From positions 1-11,483 of the forward strand of contig CAJXJU010000010.1 in the NCBI GenBank assembly GCA_913055195.1: 11,483 nucleotides of DNA. The letters run 5' to 3'. The notes beneath the pieces are model-generated. The model did no database searches and was not told where the DNA came from. It saw only the letters and a list, made by a program, of their open reading frames with translations. Positions within the stretch are counted from its first letter, which is position 1. The number at the start of each line of letters is the position of its first letter. This document shows positions 6,776 to 11,483 of the stretch, piece by piece. A program made the position numbers and the translations under genes. The DNA comes from an uncultured Desulfohalobiaceae bacterium. GTDB taxonomy: Bacteria; Desulfobacterota; Desulfovibrionia; Desulfovibrionales; Desulfonatronovibrionaceae.

Positions 6776-7792
6776 ATGAACCATATTGTGTTTGATGAAG
6801 AAAAAAAACATTTAAAATTGCTGGATCAGCGTTATTTGCCTTTAAAAGAGGAGTGGTTTGTCTGCGCCAGGCTAGATGATGTCATTTATGCCTTGAGGGA
6901 AATGGTTGTCCGTGGTGCACCAGCCATTGGGGTGACAGCAGCTTTTGGTTGTTATTTGCTGGCTCAAGAAGTATCTGACAAGGCACAATGGATGTCCGGG
7001 ATAGAAGCTGGTTTAAAAAAGTTATCCAGTGCCAGGCCCACAGCAGTGAATCTGGCCTGGGCAGTGGAATGGATGCGTAAAAAGTGGGAAGATCAAAATG
7101 TTTCATCTGCTCAGGAACTGGCAAAGTTATGGCTTGATGAAGCACAAAAACTACTACTCAAGGACATTGAGATTAATAAAAAAATGGGTCAGTTTGGGGC
7201 TGAGTTGCTGGAAGATGGAGATGTGGTAATGACCCATTGCAATGCCGGCAGCCTGGCTACAGGTGGATACGGCACAGCCCTGGGTGTTATTCGGGCAGCT
7301 ATAGAGGCTGGCAAAAAAATTGAGGTTATTGCCAATGAGACCAGGCCTTTTTTGCAGGGGGCAAGGCTTACAGCCTATGAACTCAAGCAAGATGGTATTC
7401 CGGTTAAGGTGGCTTGCGATAATGCCGCGGCTTTGCTTATGCGTAAAGGTCTGGTGCACAGGGTGATAGTGGGAGCGGACCGCATTGCCAGAAACGGCGA
7501 TGTTGCCAATAAGATTGGCACTTATGGAGTAGCTCTTCTGGCCAGAGCACACAATATTCCCTTTTATGTGGCAGCGCCCATGTCCACCATTGACCCTGAC
7601 ACTCCAACCGGTGAGGATATTCCCATTGAGGAAAGGCCTGCTGGTGAAGTAACTCATATCAATGGTCAACCTGTTGTTCCGCCGGGGGTGGAGGTTTTTA
7701 ATTATGCCTTTGATATAACTCCAGCCGGGTTAATAAGCGCTATTATAACTGAGGAAGGAATTTTTAGGTCACCATATTGTTTTAAAAAATGA
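6776..7792 (+). CDS. mtnA: S-methyl-5-thioribose-1-phosphate isomerase
   Basis: Converts methylthioribose-1-phosphate to methylthioribulose-1-phosphate in methionine salvage, or in related anaerobic shunts for 5'-deoxy sugars. 338 residues, full length. It belongs to the eIF2B-alpha/beta/delta-like sugar isomerases: [13 protein letters not shown] (46-58), the catalytic-cysteine block [18 protein letters not shown] (C155), [17 protein letters not shown] (187-203) and [19 protein letters not shown] (catalytic D235). C155 and D235 match the Cys/Asp pair of characterised MtnA, which favours this over eIF2B-like ribose-1,5-bisphosphate isomerase. The ATG 6776 is preceded by AAGGA at 6762-6766. No other salvage gene is nearby; thi4 follows after 27 bp. 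Confidence 0.95.
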   Translation: MNHIVFDEEKKHLKLLDQRYLPLKEEWFVCARLDDVIYALREMVVRGAPAIGVTAAFGCYLLAQEVSDKAQWMSGIEAGLKKLSSARPTAVNLAWAVEWMRKKWEDQNVSSAQELAKLWLDEAQKLLLKDIEINKKMGQFGAELLEDGDVVMTHCNAGSLATGGYGTALGVIRAAIEAGKKIEVIANETRPFLQGARLTAYELKQDGIPVKVACDNAAALLMRKGLVHRVIVGADRIARNGDVANKIGTYGVALLARAHNIPFYVAAPMSTIDPDTPTGEDIPIEERPAGEVTHINGQPVVPPGVEVFNYAFDITPAGLISAIITEEGIFRSPYCFKK

Positions 7793-7819
7793 TAAAAAAA
7801 TCAATATGCAGGAGGAAAT

Positions 7820-8611
7820 ATGGCCTTAGACGAGAGAATAGTTAGTGAAGCTATTATGACTAAATATTTTGACAAACTCAGAGACTCTCTGAATCTGGAT
7901 GTGGCTATTGTCGGAGCTGGCCCTTCAGGTCTGACAGCAGCTTATAAACTGGCCTCACAGGGATTTAAGGTCGCCATTTTTGAACGCAAGCTCTCCATTG
8001 GCGGCGGTATGTGGGGCGGAGGAATGACCTTTAATTATATAGTTGTCCAGGAAGAGGGTAAGCGCATTCTGGAAGAAATAGGGCTTTCACTGGAAGAATT
8101 TAAGCCTGGTTATTATACGGTTGATGCTGTGGCAGCCACAACCACGCTGGCCTCAAAGGCCTGTCTTGCCGGAACAAGGGTGTTTAACTGTATGAGCGCT
8201 GAAGATGTAGTGGTGAGAGAAGAAAATGGCCAGAAAAGGGTTTGTGGCCTGGTTATAAATTCAAGTCCTGTAGAAATTGCTGGCTTGCATGTTGATCCCC
8301 TGGTTATTCATTCCAGATTTGTCATTGAGGCTACTGGCCATGATACTGAGTTGCTTCGTACATTAGTGCGCAAAAATGATTTAAAATTGTTGACCCCATC
8401 AGGTAAAATTGAAGGAGAGCAGTCAATGTGGGCTGAGGTTGCAGAAAGCAACACTGTAAAAAACACTCGCGAAGTGTTTCCTGGCGTGTATGTATGTGGA
8501 ATGGCAGCCAATGCCAGTTTTGGTTCTTATAGGATGGGGCCAATTTTTGGTGGGATGTTATTGTCAGGAGAAAAGGTTGCCGAGGAAATAGCATCAAGGC
8601 TTGGCTCGTAA
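7820..8611 (+). CDS. thi4: Thi4-family thiazole synthase, sulfide-dependent His type
   Basis: Makes the ADP-thiazole moiety of thiamin from NAD, glycine and sulfur. 263 residues with an N-terminal FAD/NAD Rossmann motif (VGAGPSG, 31-37) followed by the Thi4 signature [15 protein letters not shown] (55-69) and a C-terminal [23 protein letters not shown] block (228-250). Eukaryotic Thi4 gives up an active-site Cys as its sulfur (SCMDP context). Here the aligned stretch is GLHVDP with His157, as in methanogen enzymes that use free sulfide catalytically. This fits a sulfide-rich anaerobe. ATG 7820 has a textbook AGGAGG (7810-7815). No TPP riboswitch fits in the 27-bp gap upstream. Older annotations of this family as ribulose-1,5-bisphosphate synthetase should be ignored. 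Confidence 0.93.
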   Translation: MALDERIVSEAIMTKYFDKLRDSLNLDVAIVGAGPSGLTAAYKLASQGFKVAIFERKLSIGGGMWGGGMTFNYIVVQEEGKRILEEIGLSLEEFKPGYYTVDAVAATTTLASKACLAGTRVFNCMSAEDVVVREENGQKRVCGLVINSSPVEIAGLHVDPLVIHSRFVIEATGHDTELLRTLVRKNDLKLLTPSGKIEGEQSMWAEVAESNTVKNTREVFPGVYVCGMAANASFGSYRMGPIFGGMLLSGEKVAEEIASRLGS

Positions 8612-8612
8612 A

Positions 8613-9923
8613 ATGCTTCCTCTGGTAGTTATTGCTGGTCGCCCCAATGTGGGCAAATCCACTCTTTTTAATCGCCTGATTGGTAAGAATAAGGCCCTGA
8701 CCCATGACCGGCCTGGTGTGACCCGTGATCGCATCTATGGTGAGGTGCGAAAAGGCGGGGCACCATTTGCCCTGGTGGATACTGGCGGTCTTTTGCTGGA
8801 CACGGAAGATGAGATAGAAAAGGAAATTTTGCTTCAGGCTCAGGAGGCCATTGAATCAGCAGATCTGATTTTATTGCTGGTAGATGGCAAAGAGGGCATA
8901 AATCCTCTGGATGAGCAACTGGCAGATATGCTCAGGCAGAGTAATAAGCCTGTCCACCTGGTGGTAAATAAGGTGGATGGGCTGGAAAAAAAAGATGTAT
9001 TAGCATCTGAATTCTATGCCCTGGGGTTTGATTTGACCCCGGTGTCAGCAGCGCATGGTCATAATATTTCAGAACTTCTGGAAGATATCAGGGCCAAATT
9101 GCCGCTGCTTGAATCAGAGGAGGATCTTCAGGAGTCTTCTCCTGCTCTTCGTCTTTGCTTACTTGGTCGCCCCAATGTGGGTAAATCTTCCATGATTAAT
9201 GCTCTGGTGGGAGAAAACAGACTTATTGTCAGTCCTGTGGCAGGTACAACCAGAGATAGCGTGGATGTCACTCTGGAAAAAGACGGCAAGCTTTATACCT
9301 TTGTGGATACTGCTGGTGTGCGTAAAAAAAGGCGGATTAAAGATTCTCTGGAACGATTCAGTGTTTTGAAATCACTTATGAGCAGCAAAAGGGCGCAGGT
9401 GGTCTTTTTGCTGCTGGATGGACTTGAAGGGGTATTGGCTCAGGACAAAAAATTGCTTTCTTTTCTGGATCGGGAAAAGACCCCCTTTATTGTGGTCGTC
9501 AATAAAATTGATCTTATCCCGCGGCCCAAACTCCCTCAGTTAAAGGAATATTTTAGACAGGAGTTAAAATTTTGCAGCCACGTTCCCATAGTTTATACTT
9601 CAACTATTTCCAGGGCCGGTCTTGGAAGCCTTTTGCCATTGGCCGAAAATTTGTGGGAGCAGTCGCAAAAAAGAGTAACTACAGGGCTATTAAATAGATT
9701 AATCAAAGAAGCGACATATAGACATCAGCCACCTCTGGTTAAAGGCAAGCGTGCCAAATTTTATTACATGACACAGGCTGATATATGTCCGCCGGAGTTT
9801 GTTTTTTTTGTGAACAACAAGAATTTGATCAAGCCATCCTATGCCCGCTATCTGGAACGGCAGATAAGAAAGCTTTTTGGTTTGAATATGACGCCAATAA
9901 GGATGTATTTTAGAGATAAATAA
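8613..9923 (+). CDS. der: Ribosome-assembly GTPase Der (EngA)
   Basis: Double-GTPase needed for 50S subunit maturation; cytosolic, ribosome-associated. From ATG 8613 the protein has 436 residues. The first G domain shows GRPNVGKST (9-17), DTGG (56-59) and NKVD (119-122). The second shows GRPNVGKSS (185-193), DTAG (232-235) and NKID (297-300). A KH-like C-terminal domain ends in the typical PIRMYFRDK. A TTG at 8601 would add four residues (MARK) and overlap thi4 by 11 bp. I prefer the ATG, which begins one base after the thi4 stop and gives the family's usual N-terminus, but neither start has a strong ribosome site, so coupling to thi4 is likely. Confidence 0.97.
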   Translation: MLPLVVIAGRPNVGKSTLFNRLIGKNKALTHDRPGVTRDRIYGEVRKGGAPFALVDTGGLLLDTEDEIEKEILLQAQEAIESADLILLLVDGKEGINPLDEQLADMLRQSNKPVHLVVNKVDGLEKKDVLASEFYALGFDLTPVSAAHGHNISELLEDIRAKLPLLESEEDLQESSPALRLCLLGRPNVGKSSMINALVGENRLIVSPVAGTTRDSVDVTLEKDGKLYTFVDTAGVRKKRRIKDSLERFSVLKSLMSSKRAQVVFLLLDGLEGVLAQDKKLLSFLDREKTPFIVVVNKIDLIPRPKLPQLKEYFRQELKFCSHVPIVYTSTISRAGLGSLLPLAENLWEQSQKRVTTGLLNRLIKEATYRHQPPLVKGKRAKFYYMTQADICPPEFVFFVNNKNLIKPSYARYLERQIRKLFGLNMTPIRMYFRDK

Positions 9924-9932
9924 GGAGGGTAT

Positions 9933-10856
9933 ATGGTTCAAAAGGCCGATAGAATCTGGTTTGATGGCCAACTGGTCCCCTGGGATGAGGCTAATGTGCA
10001 TGTACTTACTCATACTTTGCACTATGGCGTGGCCGTGTTTGAAGGTATTCGCTGTTACAAGTGCTCAGATGGCACTTCGGCAGTTTTTCGTCTCAAAGAG
10101 CATGTGGATCGATTATTTGATTCAGCCAAAGCAGTGGAAATGAAGATTCCCTTTAACAGGGATGAGATTTTTAATGCCATACTGGAAACTTTAAAGGTGA
10201 ATAAATTGGAGCAGGGTTATATCCGCCCTCTGGCGTTTATTGGTGAAGGGGCCATGGGAGTGCATCCTGGCAACAACCCTGTTCGGGTAATCATTGCTGT
10301 CTGGCCCTGGGGTGCCTACTTAGGAGAGGAAGCACTGCAAAAGGGTATCCGCATTAAAACTTCCAGTTTTACCAGGCATCATGTCAATGTTATGATGACT
10401 AAGGCTAAAGTTGCAGGCAATTATGTAAATTCTGTTCTGGCGAAAATGGAGGCCGTGGCTGATGGTTATGATGAGGCACTGATGCTGGACGTGGATGGAT
10501 ATGTGGCCGAAGCCACGGGTGAAAATATTTTTATTGTCAAAAAGAGCAGGCTAAAGACCCCGCCTCCTGGCTCTATTCTGGGAGGGATTACCAGGGACAC
10601 TTTAATTACTCTGGCCAGAGACATGGGATATGAGGTTGTTGAACAAAGGTTCCCTCGAGATGAGCTTTACGCCGCTGACGAGGCATTTTTCTGTGGTACA
10701 GCAGCTGAGGTAACACCTATTCGGGAAGTTGATCGTCGGGTGATAGGAGCTGGCAAGGCCGGGCCAGTGACTATGCTCCTGCAGAGCGAATATTTTAAAA
10801 TTGTTCATGGTGAAAATTTAAAATATGCCGGGTGGCTAACTTCTTATGAGCTTTAG
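9933..10856 (+). CDS. ilvE: Branched-chain amino acid aminotransferase
   Basis: PLP-dependent class IV aminotransferase that moves the amino group between glutamate and the 2-keto acids of Leu, Ile and Val; last step of their synthesis, cytosolic. 307 residues, close to E. coli IlvE. The N-terminus [24 protein letters not shown] is characteristic. The PLP lysine is K159 in [20 protein letters not shown] (193-200) and GGITRDT (217-223) bind the cofactor phosphate, and GTAAEVTPI is the conserved C-terminal loop. These favour IlvE over D-amino acid aminotransferase or ADC lyase. ATG 9933 has AAGGAGGG (9922-9929) overlapping the der stop. Part of the thi4-der-ilvE-dnaX run of closely spaced genes. 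Confidence 0.96.
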   Translation: MVQKADRIWFDGQLVPWDEANVHVLTHTLHYGVAVFEGIRCYKCSDGTSAVFRLKEHVDRLFDSAKAVEMKIPFNRDEIFNAILETLKVNKLEQGYIRPLAFIGEGAMGVHPGNNPVRVIIAVWPWGAYLGEEALQKGIRIKTSSFTRHHVNVMMTKAKVAGNYVNSVLAKMEAVADGYDEALMLDVDGYVAEATGENIFIVKKSRLKTPPPGSILGGITRDTLITLARDMGYEVVEQRFPRDELYAADEAFFCGTAAEVTPIREVDRRVIGAGKAGPVTMLLQSEYFKIVHGENLKYAGWLTSYEL

Positions 10857-10860
10857 ATAA

Positions 10861-11483
10861 ATGGCCAAGGTCAGTCTGACTGCCAGATACAGGCCTCAGA
10901 CCTTCTCCCAGGTGGTGGGACAGGATTATATCAAGCCCATTTTGTCCCGTGCAGCCGCTGAAGATAAAATAGCACCTGCTTATTTGTTTAGCGGTACCAG
11001 GGGAGTTGGTAAAACTACTATTGCCCGTATTCTGGCCAAAGCAATAAATTGTGAGCATGGGCCAGCACCTGAGCCTTGTAATAGGTGTGCCCATTGTGTT
11101 CAGATTACAAAGGGTGCGGCAACAGATGTTATGGAAATTGATGGTGCTTCCCACACTGGCGTGGATAATGTGCGTAAACTCAGGGAAGAAGTGGCTTATG
11201 CTCCCCTTAGTTGCCGGTATAAAGTGGTTATTATTGATGAAGCCCACATGCTTTCCAAGTCTGCATTCAATGCCTTGCTCAAGACACTGGAAGAGCCGCC
11301 CAAACACTGCGTGTTTATCATGGCTACCACAGAGCCGGAGAAGTTTCCCATCACCATTATCAGCCGTTGTCAGCACTATGTGTTTAAAAGGATTCCCCAA
11401 AATGAGCTGATCAGTCATTTGCAATCGGTTCTTGAAGCAGAAAAGGTTGACTATGAGCCTCAGGCATTAGCTCTTATTGCCCG
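10861..11483 (+). CDS. dnaX: DNA polymerase III subunit gamma/tau, 3' end beyond window
   Basis: ATPase core of the clamp loader that places the beta clamp on DNA. The first 207 residues are present; the gene runs off the window. It begins with SLTARYRPQTFSQVVGQD (5-22). The Walker A is GTRGVGKTT (45-53), the zinc module Cys are C64, C73, C76 and C79, and the Walker B is VVIIDEAHML. ATTEPEKFP (sensor 1 region) and ISRCQHYVFKR follow. All key residues are intact. The ATG at 10861 is forced by an in-frame stop at 10858-10860. It lies four bases after the ilvE stop with only a weak ribosome site, consistent with translational coupling. Confidence 0.97.
   Translation, partial: MAKVSLTARYRPQTFSQVVGQDYIKPILSRAAAEDKIAPAYLFSGTRGVGKTTIARILAKAINCEHGPAPEPCNRCAHCVQITKGAATDVMEIDGASHTGVDNVRKLREEVAYAPLSCRYKVVIIDEAHMLSKSAFNALLKTLEEPPKHCVFIMATTEPEKFPITIISRCQHYVFKRIPQNELISHLQSVLEAEKVDYEPQALALIA

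Noticed and set aside
7154..7669. 171-codon minus-strand frame opposite mtnA
   Set aside because: The + strand has an intact MtnA with catalytic residues throughout. The minus frame has no recognisable motif and is a shadow.
7793..7819. TPP riboswitch before thi4
   Set aside because: Only 27 bp separate mtnA and thi4, too short for a THI element, and no THI-box consensus is seen.
10795..11424. 209-codon minus-strand frame opposite ilvE/dnaX
   Set aside because: The dnaX reading is unambiguous (Walker A, zinc Cys, Walker B), so the antisense frame is a shadow.

Overview
The window looks like a chromosomal housekeeping region from an AT-leaning, anaerobic Gram-negative bacterium, most plausibly a Desulfobacterota (former Deltaproteobacteria) lineage. 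The reasons are the outer-membrane murein hydrolase MltA made as a lipoprotein, the long DUF89 protein between nadK and mltA, a DUF4254 gene, and a His-type (anaerobic, sulfide-using) Thi4 thiazole synthase. This taxonomic call is an inference from gene content; no marker was searched. Every convincing gene is on the + strand. No rRNA, tRNA, CRISPR, phage or transposase gene is visible.

Layout. Positions 1-311 hold the tail of an unidentified reading frame that runs into the start of nadK. nadK (233-1123), a 584-residue DUF89/ARMT1-like protein (1086-2840) and mltA (2845-3999) overlap or nearly abut and look like one operon. A 200-bp gap (4000-4199) follows, filled with a perfect hairpin and TTCGAA-type short repeats. 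Then comes a DUF4254 gene (4200-4829) whose stop codon lies inside a heptamer (GGATGAA) array. The next gap (4830-5032) carries a 23-bp perfect inverted repeat built from the same heptamer. From gatB (5033) to the window end, genes are tightly packed: gatB, a small MntA-like nucleotidyltransferase, mtnA, thi4, der, ilvE and a 3'-truncated dnaX. Gaps are 27 bp or less.

Functionally this is core metabolism and information processing: NADP supply (NadK), murein turnover (MltA), tRNA amidation (GatB), methionine salvage (MtnA), thiamin thiazole synthesis (Thi4), 50S ribosome assembly (Der), branched-chain amino acid transamination (IlvE) and replication clamp loading (DnaX). These do not form a single pathway. 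The adjacency mtnA-thi4 is suggestive only.

The less ordinary material is the divergent DUF89 protein, the DUF4254 gene bracketed by two repeat families, the MntA-like gene without a HEPN partner, and heptamer-like sequence recurring at the edges of that gene. I do not see a clear new multi-gene defence or biosynthetic system. The best candidates for new biology are the DUF89 protein and the repeat-flanked DUF4254 cassette.
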